64,000 nucleotides of DNA, from positions 27,987 to 91,986 of the forward strand of contig JAUIDE010000004.1 of NCBI GenBank assembly GCA_030429105.1. Direction: 5' to 3'. Positions 50,224 to 59,035 of the stretch are shown here, piece by piece. This DNA is from Alphaproteobacteria bacterium (GTDB lineage: Bacteria; Pseudomonadota; Alphaproteobacteria; Rhodobacterales; Rhodobacteraceae). The translations under genes and the position numbers were made by a program. The number at the start of each line of letters is the position of its first letter. Within the stretch, counting starts at the first letter, position 1. A model generated the notes under the pieces. That model saw nothing but the letters and a program-made list of their open reading frames with translations, had not been told where the DNA came from and did no database searches.

Positions 50224-52629
50224 CTACTGCGCCGGCGGCAACCCTTCGAGCACGGCCTTGGCCGCCTCGTAGCGGGAGAAGCCATCCGGCCCCGGCGCCA
50301 CAGCGGCTTCCAGATGCGGGCGGGCCGCCGCTGCGTCCCCGAGCGCGGCGTAGACCGCCCCGATATGGTAGCGGACATAGGGATTGTTCGGCAGTCCTTC
50401 CGCCGCGGGGATCAGGTGCCGCAGCGCAAGCTCGCTGTCGCCGTTGAGGTGCTGGACCCAGCCGAAGGTGTCCTGGAACGCAGGGATCTCGATGTTCCTG
50501 AGCACGGCGCTGATGCGCGCCGCCTCGGCGACCGCCTCGGGGTCGTCCGACTTGTGCTCAGTGAGCAGGCTGGCGAGGTTGTTGGCGGCGACGAGGGAGG
50601 TCGGCTGCTCCTCGAACATGGCGCGGTATTGCGCGATGGCCTCGTCGAAGCGCCGCGCCCCCTCATGCACCCCGCCGATGAAGAGCCGCAATGCGCCCGC
50701 GGAGGACACCGCGGGAATGGCCGCTTCCGCGGTGGAGATCGCCGCGGCCTCGTCGCCCTTCGCCAGCAGCAACCGCGCGAGGGTCAGCGCGGCCGCCGGA
50801 TCGGCCGGATCCGCCGCCACGGCCGCCCGGTAATCGGCTTCCGCGCCATCGAGATCGTCTTCCGAGGCGGACAGGAAGCCGCGAAGCAGCAGGGCGCGGG
50901 CGTTCGCGGGATTCTCCGCCAGAACCTCGTCGAGGAAGGTCCGCGCCTCGTCGATCCGCCCCGCGCGGGCATAGACCTGAATGATCGAGGCGAGTGTCGA
51001 ATCCCGCCCCTCGCCGTCCTCCGCCAGTTCGCCGAGCAGCGCGAGGCTTTCGTCGAACCGCTCCCGCCCGCTGAGCGAAGCGGCGCGCACCCGCTGCGCG
51101 GTGTCCTTGTCGACGCTGACGAGCCTGTTGGAGGTCTCCTCCGCGCCGACCCAGTCGCCCGCGCGCAGCTGCGCGGCGGCGAGCTCCGTCAACAGCGTCT
51201 CATCCGAAGGATGCCTCGCCACCGCCTCGGTCAGGACCGTGAGGATCGCGTCGCTCCGCTGGCGAAGCCGGAGATAGGAGACATATTCCATCGTGATCTC
51301 GGGCGCATAGCCCGAGGCGCGCGTCGCGCTCGCGAAGTTCTCGCCGGCGAGATCCGCATTCCCGGCCCGCATGTTGGTCCTGCCCGCCAGCAACAGGAGC
51401 TGGGCGTTGTCGGGCGCGGAGGCGAGCGCGGCGCGCGCGTCGAGCAGCGCCGCGTCATAGTCGCCCGCATCGAAACGGAGCGCGGAGCGGATCGCCAGCG
51501 CGTCCACATTCGCCGCATCCGCCGTCAGAACGTTCTGGACCAGCGCGAGCGCCTCGTCGCGCTTGTCGTCCCGCAGGAACTGCCTGGCGAGAACGAGGCG
51601 GATCGAATTCGCGGCGTCCGCGTTCCCGGCTTCCCGCTCGATCATGCCTTCCAGCCGGGCGCGGGCCTCGTCCTTCGCTCCGGTCGCGTAGTCGAGTTCC
51701 GCGAGCGCGAGCTCGAACGGCGTCTTGTCGGCCCGGGAGAGGGCGAGAGACTCCAGCTCGGCGCGCGCAGCCTCCTTCCCGGAGACGGTGTTGAGGAACT
51801 GCACGACCGCCAACGAGGGCTGCGGATCGTCCGGCGCGGCCGCGGCGATCGCGCGGAGCTCGGCTTCGGCGAGATCGAACTCGTTGCGGCGCACATGAAG
51901 CTGGGCGAGCCCGCGGCGCAGCGCGACCTGGTCCGGGAAGCGGCTCACCATCTCGCGCATGTAGGCGATCAGCGCATCCTCGTCGCCCGCCTGCTCCACG
52001 ATCTGTAACTTGACCAGCGCGACGCCAAGGTCTTGCGGCGCGCGCGTCGTGATGTCGTCCGCTATCGCCCGCGCCGCCGCCGCGTCGCCCGCCTGGAGCC
52101 GCTCGCCGATCAGCACGGCATGGGCGGTCGGGTTGTCCGGGTCCAGCGCGATCGCCGCTTGGGCGAGCTCCACAGCGCTGGCGAGGTTGCCGAGGCGGAG
52201 CGACACGCCGGCCTTGAGAACCATTGCGGAGACGTCCTGCGGCGCTGCGGCCAGCGCCTCGTTGGCGTTCGTCAAGGCTTCGTCGAGACGATTGCCGAGC
52301 ATCATCATCTGGCCGACCTTGACGAGCGCCTCGACATTGGTCGGGTCCGCCTCCAGCACCTTGTTGAGATGCGCGAGCATGGCGGGGAAATTCCGCTGTC
52401 CCTCGTAGATCGACGCCATGCCCATATGGGCCTGGATGTTGTTCGCATCGAGGGAAAGCGCGTTGCGCAGTTCGAGGGTCGCCTTTTCCGGCGCGCCGGC
52501 TGCAAGATGTTCCTCTGCGCTGGCGAGATGGCGCGCGAGCCGGTCTTCAGCGCTGTCGCAGCCTGCAAGAGCAAGCCCCGCGGCGAGCGCAAGGGCGAGT
52601 CGAAGGGGCCCGGAACCTATGATCTTCAT
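50224..52629 (-). CDS. prsT: large TPR-repeat lipoprotein of the exosortase/EPS cluster (PrsT-like)
   Basis: An 801-residue predicted lipoprotein with lipobox LALAGC near residue 22 and roughly twenty TPR-type repeats over its whole length. These begin HLASAEEHLAAGAPEKATLE and LRNALSLDANNIQAHMGMAS, the wording of the PEP-CTERM-system TPR lipoprotein family (PrsT). Its place at the 3' end of an operon holding exosortase, Wzz-like, CpsD-like and ExeA-like genes supports that role. It is probably an outer-membrane scaffold for EPS export or for the sorted protein (inference). ATG 52629 was preferred to a GTG at 52638 because GAGG then sits at 8 bases. Confidence 0.85.
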   Translation of the reverse strand: MKIIGSGPLRLALALAAGLALAGCDSAEDRLARHLASAEEHLAAGAPEKATLELRNALSLDANNIQAHMGMASIYEGQRNFPAMLAHLNKVLEADPTNVEALVKVGQMMMLGNRLDEALTNANEALAAAPQDVSAMVLKAGVSLRLGNLASAVELAQAAIALDPDNPTAHAVLIGERLQAGDAAAARAIADDITTRAPQDLGVALVKLQIVEQAGDEDALIAYMREMVSRFPDQVALRRGLAQLHVRRNEFDLAEAELRAIAAAAPDDPQPSLAVVQFLNTVSGKEAARAELESLALSRADKTPFELALAELDYATGAKDEARARLEGMIEREAGNADAANSIRLVLARQFLRDDKRDEALALVQNVLTADAANVDALAIRSALRFDAGDYDAALLDARAALASAPDNAQLLLLAGRTNMRAGNADLAGENFASATRASGYAPEITMEYVSYLRLRQRSDAILTVLTEAVARHPSDETLLTELAAAQLRAGDWVGAEETSNRLVSVDKDTAQRVRAASLSGRERFDESLALLGELAEDGEGRDSTLASIIQVYARAGRIDEARTFLDEVLAENPANARALLLRGFLSASEDDLDGAEADYRAAVAADPADPAAALTLARLLLAKGDEAAAISTAEAAIPAVSSAGALRLFIGGVHEGARRFDEAIAQYRAMFEEQPTSLVAANNLASLLTEHKSDDPEAVAEAARISAVLRNIEIPAFQDTFGWVQHLNGDSELALRHLIPAAEGLPNNPYVRYHIGAVYAALGDAAAARPHLEAAVAPGPDGFSRYEAAKAVLEGLPPAQ

Positions 52630-52705
52630 GGCATGCACCTCATCCTGTCGGGGAAACGTGGCGCGCGCTCTGCGGCGCGCCGCCGCCTAATTCCTGGTCC
52701 GGCTC

Positions 52706-53578
52706 TCAGACATATTCGTAACCCTCGCGCGTCATGCCGACTTCGGCCTTGTTCAGGACGACCCCGAGGAAATTCGTGTGGCCGACGAACATGCGCTCGC
52801 AATCCTCGATCTCCTTCGCCGTGGTCTGGCCGGCGGCGGCGACGAGGATGACGCAGTCAACATTCGGCAGGAACGCCATGGCGTCGTCGCTCACGAGCAT
52901 CGGCGGCAGGTCGCAGACCACGACGTCGGGCTTCAACCGGGACATCATGGCGGAAAGAACCTTTCCCGTCTTTTCGTCGTGGATGAGTTCGGCGGAATCC
53001 CGCACGCGCTCTCCGTTGAGGCCGATGGCCAGGTTCTCGCCATAGCGGACCACTGCGCTCTCGAGCGGGCTCCGCCCTGATAACAGCCAGGAAATCGGCT
53101 GTGCGCCCTCGGGTGCGAAAGTCCGCGTCAGCTCGGGCGACTTCAGGTCCATGTCGAGCAGGAGCGTCCTCAGGTCGGGCTGGCGCGCGAAGCTGAGCGC
53201 GAGGTTGGCGGAGACGAGAGTCTTCCCACACCCCTTGCGTGGCGAGGTGATCGCGACGCGGTTCCAGCCGTTGTCCCGGAACGCCTTGATCATCCGGGTT
53301 CTGAGCACGTCGAAGGCGATATGCGCGGGGTCGGACTTGTCATGCGTCACGATGCGCCGGTTCGCGACGAGCGGTTGCCGAAGCCGGATCTCCTTCAGCG
53401 ACGCCCAGAGTTGATCCTCGGGCGTGGGCCGGCCGCGCCGCGCCGCCGCCTCCTGCTGCGCCGGGGCCGCCGCCGAGGCCGGGGCTTCGGCGACCGGCAG
53501 CGGGCGCGTCGCGGGGAAGGCCTCCGTCTCGCGCTGGGCGCGGGCCTTCTCGATGGCGTGTTTCAGTCTTTCGACCAT
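52706..53578 (-). CDS. CpsD/CapB-like ATPase (BY-kinase family) of the EPS cluster
   Basis: A 290-residue cytoplasmic P-loop ATPase of the tyrosine-autokinase type that normally pairs with a Wzz-like membrane partner. Walker A' is ITSPRKGCGKTLVSANLA (about residue 110), Walker A-prime/B strand TLLLDMDLKSPELT, and the later strand VVVCDLPPMLVSD. The usual C-terminal tyrosine cluster is nearly absent: the protein ends GYEYV with two tyrosines only. The N-terminal 55 residues are Ala/Pro-rich. Transcribed after the Wzz-like gene with a 30-base gap, it probably controls chain length or export of the polysaccharide. Confidence 0.87.
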   Translation of the reverse strand: MVERLKHAIEKARAQRETEAFPATRPLPVAEAPASAAAPAQQEAAARRGRPTPEDQLWASLKEIRLRQPLVANRRIVTHDKSDPAHIAFDVLRTRMIKAFRDNGWNRVAITSPRKGCGKTLVSANLALSFARQPDLRTLLLDMDLKSPELTRTFAPEGAQPISWLLSGRSPLESAVVRYGENLAIGLNGERVRDSAELIHDEKTGKVLSAMMSRLKPDVVVCDLPPMLVSDDAMAFLPNVDCVILVAAAGQTTAKEIEDCERMFVGHTNFLGVVLNKAEVGMTREGYEYV

Positions 53579-53608
53579 CTTCTCGGGCCTCCACCCGCTG
53601 CGCCGGCG

Positions 53609-55192
53609 TCAGAGGCGCTGTTCGATCAGCCGGAACAGCCTCTCCAGCCCGCTCGCCGACATAAACTTGTCCGCCAGAAGCTCCAGCGGCAGATAGTACG
53701 TGTCGATCAGGTAGAGCACCAAGGGCGCTCCGATCGCCAACAGGCCGATAACCGTAACGAACCGCGCCATGCGGATCCGCCGTTCCCGCCGCGTATGGAT
53801 ATAGGGAACGACGACGATCGGGCGAAGCCCGACCCGCGCGTTCAGGTCCGCCGCCGTCCGGATCGACTTGTTCATGAGTTCGAGCAGGACGACGAGGCCG
53901 ATCCCGAGCGCGAGCGAGGCGCCGACGCCGGCTCCCGCGATGATCGGGCGGTTCGGAGAATCGGGGCGCGCCGGAACCTGCGCCTGCTCCAGCACGACGA
54001 AGCGCTCCGCCTGCTGGTTGACCTCAAGCTTTTCGCCCGTAGCGGCGGCGGCCCGTTTCGCCTGCGCGTTGGCCAGTTCCGCCTGCAGGCCGCTGAACTG
54101 TCGCTCAAGCGCTTTCAGCTCGATCTCCACCTGCGGCGACCGTTCGATGGCTTCCTGGACAGCGGCGATCTCCGCCGTCACCGTTCTTGACCGCAACTCG
54201 ATCGAAGCGATCTGCTCCTCCAGCCGTTCGATCTGTCGCTGCGCCTGCCGCTTCTGGAGCGCGCCGGCGTCCAGAACCTCCCCTGTCGTCGGAGAGACCT
54301 GCGCCATTTCCTGCTCCAGGGCCGCGATGCGCGCCTCGAGCGCCCGGATCTGCGGATGGGTCTCCGCAAGCAGACTGCGCTGCTGGATCAGAGTGTTGCG
54401 CAAGGCGTTGATCTGCTGCTGCTGCGGGGAAGCCTGCACGGAGTTCGCGCCGATGAGGCCCTGGTCGAGCGCAAAGAGCGCCTCCTGCCGCTGGCTTGTC
54501 AGCGCGGCGAGCTCCTGCTGGAGGCTGAACGCCGTGTTCTCCAGCGAAGTAAGCTGCGACCTGCGGAACTCCGCCGCCTCCGGCAGAGAATCGGCGTTCT
54601 CACGCTTGAAGGCGACGATCTCCGCCTCGAGCGCGACGAGTGCCTGCGAGAGACGATTCGTCTCCGCCGCGAAGAACGCCACCGTCTCCGTCGCCCGCTC
54701 CGTGCGCTGGCGCAGGTTGAGTTCTAGGACGAGCGTCACGAACTCGTTCGCCACCGCCGCCGCGACCACCGGCCGGTTGCTCCGGAAGGTGAGGTTCAGG
54801 CCGACGATCGCAGGTCCGCTGCGCCGGGAAACCGGGCCGGCGTTGAAGTCGGAAAGCGTTACGTTGCGGCGCAACGCGTCGATCTTGTTCGACATCGTGG
54901 CGTGCGGATTGTCGGCGTAGAGGTTATGCTTCTCCACGATCGAGATCAGGTTCTGCCGCGTCAGCAGGATCTGCTGGAGAAACTGGAGCCGTTCCTGCGC
55001 GGAGGCGGTCACGGTCGACTGCGCAAGCTCATCGGGGATCTGCTGGCTCTCGACGATGATCCGTGCGCTGGCGGAATAGACCGGGGGCAGGATGTAGGCG
55101 ATGCCGACGCCCAGCGGCGCGATCGTGACGAAGAACAGCGCGATGATCCAGGCGCGGCGCTTCAACGCGGCGAGGATGTTCATCAGTGACAT
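53609..55192 (-). CDS. Wzz/GumC-type polysaccharide chain-length determinant
   Basis: A 527-residue inner-membrane protein of the polysaccharide co-polymerase class. It has an N-terminal helix (about residues 15-35, IIALFFVTIAPLGVGIAYIL), a long periplasmic coiled-coil region (about 150-410) rich in Glu/Gln/Arg/Leu, and two C-terminal helices (LGIGLVVLLEL and VTVIGLLAIGAPLVLYLI). The PPVYSASARIIVESQQIPDE segment after the first helix is a Wzz hallmark of the XrtA/PEP-CTERM-type systems. It should work with the CpsD-like ATPase encoded just downstream. The kinase domain is separate, as usual in this subtype. Confidence 0.9.
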   Translation of the reverse strand: MSLMNILAALKRRAWIIALFFVTIAPLGVGIAYILPPVYSASARIIVESQQIPDELAQSTVTASAQERLQFLQQILLTRQNLISIVEKHNLYADNPHATMSNKIDALRRNVTLSDFNAGPVSRRSGPAIVGLNLTFRSNRPVVAAAVANEFVTLVLELNLRQRTERATETVAFFAAETNRLSQALVALEAEIVAFKRENADSLPEAAEFRRSQLTSLENTAFSLQQELAALTSQRQEALFALDQGLIGANSVQASPQQQQINALRNTLIQQRSLLAETHPQIRALEARIAALEQEMAQVSPTTGEVLDAGALQKRQAQRQIERLEEQIASIELRSRTVTAEIAAVQEAIERSPQVEIELKALERQFSGLQAELANAQAKRAAAATGEKLEVNQQAERFVVLEQAQVPARPDSPNRPIIAGAGVGASLALGIGLVVLLELMNKSIRTAADLNARVGLRPIVVVPYIHTRRERRIRMARFVTVIGLLAIGAPLVLYLIDTYYLPLELLADKFMSASGLERLFRLIEQRL

Positions 55193-55280
55193 CGTCTTTG
55201 CCTCTCAGGCCGTTGCATGTCGTTCGCTTCGCAGGTCTCTGCGTCATGCCCGCCGCGACTGCGATGGTGGCGCCGCAGCG

Positions 55281-56168
55281 TTACTTTTCGCTGACCAGCT
55301 TTGGCGTCGTCCGTGGCGCCGAAAACTGATTGTATATCCCGCGCAGTTTCGCGCTCTCCAGAAACTCGTTCAGGAGCTCCTCCCCGATAACCCGGCTCTC
55401 GGCGGAATAGCCATAGAGCAGGCAAAAATCGCAGAGGATGTTGACCAGGCGGGGCACCCCGAGCGTCGCGTCATGGATCAGCTCGCACGTGCGGGTCGGG
55501 AAAATCTCCTCGGTCGCGCCGGCGATGGCGAGCCGCTTTCTGATGTACTTGACCGTCTCCGCCTTCGAGAGGGGGCCGAGGTTGAAGTCGGAGCTGATGC
55601 GCTGGGAAAACTGGCGCAGTTCCGGCCGCGCGATCAGGTCGCGCAGCTCCGGCTGGCCGACGAGGATCAGCTGCAGCAACTCGTCCTTCTCGGAATTGAT
55701 GTTGGAAAGCATCCGCAATTCTTCGAGCGACCGGACGCCGAGATTCTGCGCCTCGTCGAAGATCAGCAGCACCCGCCGTTTTTGCGCATAGGCCTCGATG
55801 ACGAAATCCTGGAAGCGCTTGAAGAGCGAGACATAGGGTTCGTTCGCGTCGAAGGGTTGGTCCAGCGCCATCATGACCCAGTGAAGGAGCTCGCCGCGCC
55901 CGTCCTGCATGTTCGAGATGAGGCCGGTCGTCACATCTTCCGGCAGTTCGCGAAGGAGCTTGCGAAGGAGCGTGGTCTTGCCGGCCCCCACGTCGCCGGT
56001 GATGACGGTTATCGGGGCCCGCGTCATTACGCCATACCGGAGCATGGTGAACGCCATGATGTGATTATCCGACCAGAACAGGAAATCCGGGTCCGGCAGG
56101 GTGAGGAACGGACGTTCGGACAGGCCGTAGAACGACTCGTACATCACCGCATTTTGGCCGCCTGCCAT
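55281..56168 (-). CDS. ExeA/GspA-like AAA ATPase associated with exosortase systems
   Basis: A 295-residue ATPase opening with MYESFYGLSERPFLTLPDPDF-like wording (YGLxxxPF is the ExeA-type start). Walker A is ITGDVGAGKTTLLRKLL (about residue 57), Walker B VLLIFDEAQNLGVRSLEELR, and a sensor region QLILVGQPELRDLI, all standard for the general-secretion-pathway ATPase family found beside exosortases. No C-terminal membrane or peptidoglycan-binding domain is present. ATG 56168 has AAAAGGAG directly upstream. It is the second gene of the operon. Its role in EPS export is inferred from context. Confidence 0.92.
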   Translation of the reverse strand: MAGGQNAVMYESFYGLSERPFLTLPDPDFLFWSDNHIMAFTMLRYGVMTRAPITVITGDVGAGKTTLLRKLLRELPEDVTTGLISNMQDGRGELLHWVMMALDQPFDANEPYVSLFKRFQDFVIEAYAQKRRVLLIFDEAQNLGVRSLEELRMLSNINSEKDELLQLILVGQPELRDLIARPELRQFSQRISSDFNLGPLSKAETVKYIRKRLAIAGATEEIFPTRTCELIHDATLGVPRLVNILCDFCLLYGYSAESRVIGEELLNEFLESAKLRGIYNQFSAPRTTPKLVSEK

Positions 56169-56307
56169 CGCACGCTCCTTTTCGTCGTCCGAACCCGCGT
56201 CCGAACGGGCGTTCGCCGCCGCGTCCGCCCGCCAGTCTTCATATCACATGGTGTCAAGAATTTGTGTGCAAAGAGCCTCGTTTCGCCCTGTTTCGGGCCC
56301 GCATCGA

Positions 56308-57903
56308 TCAATTCGGAACAAAACGCGGCAGAACGCCCACAAGCTCGGCCATCAGCGCCTGCAGCCGCCGGTCCGCCTCGCCCTCCGGCTCGCCGGGGAC
56401 GATCGGCGTGATGACCCTGACGAGGGCCCCGTCGGTTCGCCCGCGGGTCACCGCGTCGAGAAGCGTCATGCCCTTGGCGACATAGTCGCTTGTCATACGC
56501 CGGCCGCGACCGTCGAACCAGTAGTAGACGAGTTGCTGGCTCAGACCCTTCTGGATGACCGCGCGATTCACCGGCACCGTCGTTCCGTCGGGCAGCTGAG
56601 CCTCCGTCTGCCGGATGCGCGACATCTCCCATCCGCCGGCGGGAATGCAGACCTCCGGCGAGTGGATCCCGCTGCCCTCGGTCTGCCGGTTGTAATACGC
56701 GATGAAGAGGTCGACGGGCGCGCGCTCGGCCTCAGATGAGAAGGCGACGGCGTGATAGTCGTCTGCGCCGAGAACCCGCTCGATATTCGGGTCCAGTATC
56801 TCCGCCGGGCCGGACCGCCACTCGCCCAGCGTGCGCGGGAAGAGCACGAGCCCGTCGCGGCGCGGGGTCACGATCTCCCGCTCCGGCGACAGATGCCAGG
56901 CTGCGGCGGCCCCCGCCGTAAGGACCGCGGCCACGAGCATCGCCCGCGAGGCGCCAATCTTCAGGATGCGCCCCATTTGCTCGCCGATCCCGGTGAATTC
57001 GAGGTCCAGCGCCTCCGAAAGCGGCCGCCGGTCGCCGGCCAGCCGTTGCATCAGCCGCGCGAGCCCGAAAAGGATCAGGACGCAGGAGATGAAGATCACC
57101 CAGCCCTCGAAGAAATGCAGGAAGCCCTCCGCATGCTCGATGCCGTAATTGTCGACCATCACGCCGATCACGCCGATCCGGAAGGAGTTCATCAGAACGG
57201 TGATCGGCGCGGCGGAGAGGAGGAGCACCGCCTTGTGCCAGGTCGGCCCCTGATAGAGCACCGCGAAGATGTAGGAAAAGCTCATTACCGGAAAGAGATA
57301 CCGGAGGCCGGAGCAGGCCTCTGCCACATGCAGCTTGTAGACGCCGAGATCGATGATGTTCCCGTCGAGGAAGACCGGGATCCCGAGCAGCCGGATCAGC
57401 CAGACCCCGATCTCTGAGGAGATGAACTGGAGCGTGATCGAAAGCTTCCAGTAGATGAAGGAGGGCAATGGCAGCATGAACACGAGATGCAGGACCGGCG
57501 GCCAGAACTGCGCGCCATAGCGCGCGCCGAAGCCGATCAGCAGGACCGCGTAGAACCAGAGAATCATCGCATAGGTCACGATGTCCGGGATCCGCGCGAT
57601 GTTGCCGAGGATGCCGAGGGCGAGCGTGAAGACGAGCAGCCAGACGCCGGGCCATCGGTCGTTCACCACCGCCGGGGCAGGCGGCGCGGCGCGAAGCTGG
57701 CGCAGAAAGAGATAAAGGGACAGGAGCGGAATAAGCGGTCCATGGCTGTATTCCGGCAGGGTCCACGCGGCGAAGAGCGCAAAGAAGCCATACCAGAATA
57801 CCGCGATCGCCGCGCCCGCCGCGAGCAGGAAGAGCGCAGGCCCCGCGAGCCCGGCCTTTCGCGCCGCGGCGCCGATCTTGATGTCCTCGTCGAGAGACGC
57901 CAT
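56308..57903 (-). CDS. exosortase fused to EpsI domain (XrtD/VPLPA type by context)
   Basis: A 531-residue membrane protein. Residues 1-285 are an exosortase with about eight helices and the three catalytic residues visible: Cys197 in AEACSGLRYLFP, Arg242 in MNSFRIGVIG and His263 in FLHFFEGW. Residues about 320-531 form an EpsI (DUF3485) domain with HSPEVCIPAGGWEM (411-427) and NRAVIQKGLSQQLVYYWF (446-463). Exosortases cleave C-terminal sorting signals. The adjacent, divergent gene encodes a VPLPA-CTERM protein, so the XrtD type is likely. It heads the minus-strand EPS operon. The ATG at 57903 is the first methionine before the protein's conserved part. Confidence 0.92.
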   Translation of the reverse strand: MASLDEDIKIGAAARKAGLAGPALFLLAAGAAIAVFWYGFFALFAAWTLPEYSHGPLIPLLSLYLFLRQLRAAPPAPAVVNDRWPGVWLLVFTLALGILGNIARIPDIVTYAMILWFYAVLLIGFGARYGAQFWPPVLHLVFMLPLPSFIYWKLSITLQFISSEIGVWLIRLLGIPVFLDGNIIDLGVYKLHVAEACSGLRYLFPVMSFSYIFAVLYQGPTWHKAVLLLSAAPITVLMNSFRIGVIGVMVDNYGIEHAEGFLHFFEGWVIFISCVLILFGLARLMQRLAGDRRPLSEALDLEFTGIGEQMGRILKIGASRAMLVAAVLTAGAAAAWHLSPEREIVTPRRDGLVLFPRTLGEWRSGPAEILDPNIERVLGADDYHAVAFSSEAERAPVDLFIAYYNRQTEGSGIHSPEVCIPAGGWEMSRIRQTEAQLPDGTTVPVNRAVIQKGLSQQLVYYWFDGRGRRMTSDYVAKGMTLLDAVTRGRTDGALVRVITPIVPGEPEGEADRRLQALMAELVGVLPRFVPN

Positions 57904-58385
57904 CCGCTCCACCGTCTCGGGCGATGACGCCCTCTTCAAACCCGTCCGTGCTACAACTTGCGACGCGACGTTACCGCAACCCTTCGCCCGCAACAATTGA
58001 CGAACAGTGCAGACGCTGCTCAACGCACATAGGGGCGCGTCCGGCCTGAAGACGCATGGTTTCACGTCAACGTGAGTTTCGGGCCGTCGATTCGCCCCGA
58101 TTCTCCGCGCTGCAGCGACTCTTGCGGGACATTTCGGCGGCGCGCGCAACTCAAGGTGGAGATGGCTGCAGGATTTCCGTCGTTAACGATGATCGCCGGG
58201 GAACGTGAGGGAATACACTTGAGTTTAATCGAATTTTCCGGCAATGAGGCCTTGTGTTGTGTGGAAGGCGGCGATGTCTGTAAGCATCGCTCGTTACGTG
58301 GGGCAATCCCTTCGGATCGCCAGTGGTTCACTCTGAGTGCCGTCGACACACGACCGTAGGCTGAAACCTGGCAAGGGATAACGAC
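57904..58385. promoter_or_regulatory. 482-base divergent region between the exosortase operon and the VPLPA-CTERM gene
   Basis: No gene is supported here, although a 95-codon frame (58072-58359) is open; it has no family-like sequence and no ribosome-binding site. The region must hold promoters for the exosortase operon (minus) and the sorted protein (plus). I looked for sigma-54 -24/-12 elements, which control some exosortase loci, and found none that fits. No convincing sigma-70 pair was identified for either direction. The part around 58150-58250 is less GC-rich than the neighbours. Confidence 0.4.
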
Positions 58386-58949
58386 ATGAACTTCAAGGCT
58401 CTCGGGCTCGCGGCCGCGCTTGCGGCGGCTGCTCCGCTATCTGCTCAGGCCGTGACTCTGCTCACGCCCGGCGGAACCTTCGACATCCTCTCGGATACGG
58501 AGTTCCTCTACGAATTCGACGGCAACGTGTCCGGCGTTGTCGATCTCGACTTCACCTTCACGCTGACGCCTCCCCCGAACAATCGGCATATCTTCGCCAT
58601 TCAGTTTACGGGCACCGGGGCGGGGATCGCGAATCCGCAGCTGAACTTCGCGGCCACGAACCAGACCTACGTCTCCGGCTCCGGCTTCTCCGGGCCGACG
58701 ATCTCTGACGGGCTGGTCCAGTCCATCGTCACCTTTGGGGGCGTCACTTCGTTCATCGTCACCGCGTCCACGGCCCTCAACGCGACGAACGGCTTTACGC
58801 AGGTTCTCAATCTGGGCTTCCTTGCCGGCAGCGCCTCTGAAACCCAGATCAGCCTCAACGTCCAGTCGATCCCGCTCCCGGCCTCTGTGCTGCTTCTGCT
58901 CACCGCGGTTGGCGGCCTCGGCTTCATGTCCCGCCGCAAGGCGGCCTGA
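58386..58949 (+). CDS. VPLPA-CTERM sorted surface protein
   Basis: A 187-residue secreted protein with a signal peptide (MNFKALGLAAALAAAAPLSAQA) and a beta-rich middle with low Lys/Cys content. Its C-terminal tail has the motif SIPLPASVLLLLTAVGGLGF followed by MSRRKAA. That is the three-part VPLPA-CTERM signal (PLPA motif, helix, basic end), which an exosortase would cleave. The cognate exosortase lies 480 bases away on the other strand. The middle part (SGVVDLDFTFTLTPPPNNR, FVSGSGFSGPT-type repeats) is unassigned. It is likely exported and linked to, or released into, the EPS. A strong terminator follows. Confidence 0.9.
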   Translation: MNFKALGLAAALAAAAPLSAQAVTLLTPGGTFDILSDTEFLYEFDGNVSGVVDLDFTFTLTPPPNNRHIFAIQFTGTGAGIANPQLNFAATNQTYVSGSGFSGPTISDGLVQSIVTFGGVTSFIVTASTALNATNGFTQVLNLGFLAGSASETQISLNVQSIPLPASVLLLLTAVGGLGFMSRRKAA

Positions 58950-58992
58950 ACGCTCTCCTTTCCTGCGCGCATTACGCGGGGTGAAGGCAAGG

Positions 58993-59021
58993 AAACGGGC
59001 GCTTCGGCGCCCGTTTTTGTT
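58993..59021 (+). terminator. intrinsic terminator after the VPLPA-CTERM gene
   Basis: AAACGGGCGC (58993-59002), loop TTCG, GCGCCCGTTT (59007-59016), then TTGTTT. It is a 10-bp perfect stem with a UUCG tetraloop and a T-rich tail, the clearest intrinsic terminator in the window. It ends the VPLPA-CTERM transcript. Because the stem also begins with an A-run, it may act for the convergent histidine kinase gene on the other strand. Confidence 0.92.
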
Positions 59022-59035
59022 TCCTGGTCGCCTCT

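Noticed and set aside
56169..56307. An internal promoter between the exosortase and ExeA-like genes, from a perfect TTGACA on the minus strand
   Set aside because: No -10-like hexamer lies 15-19 bases downstream of it, so the -35 match alone is not convincing.
58072..58359. A 95-codon plus-strand frame upstream of the VPLPA-CTERM gene
   Set aside because: It has no ribosome-binding site and no family-like sequence, and it occupies a region that must contain promoters. Treated as intergenic.
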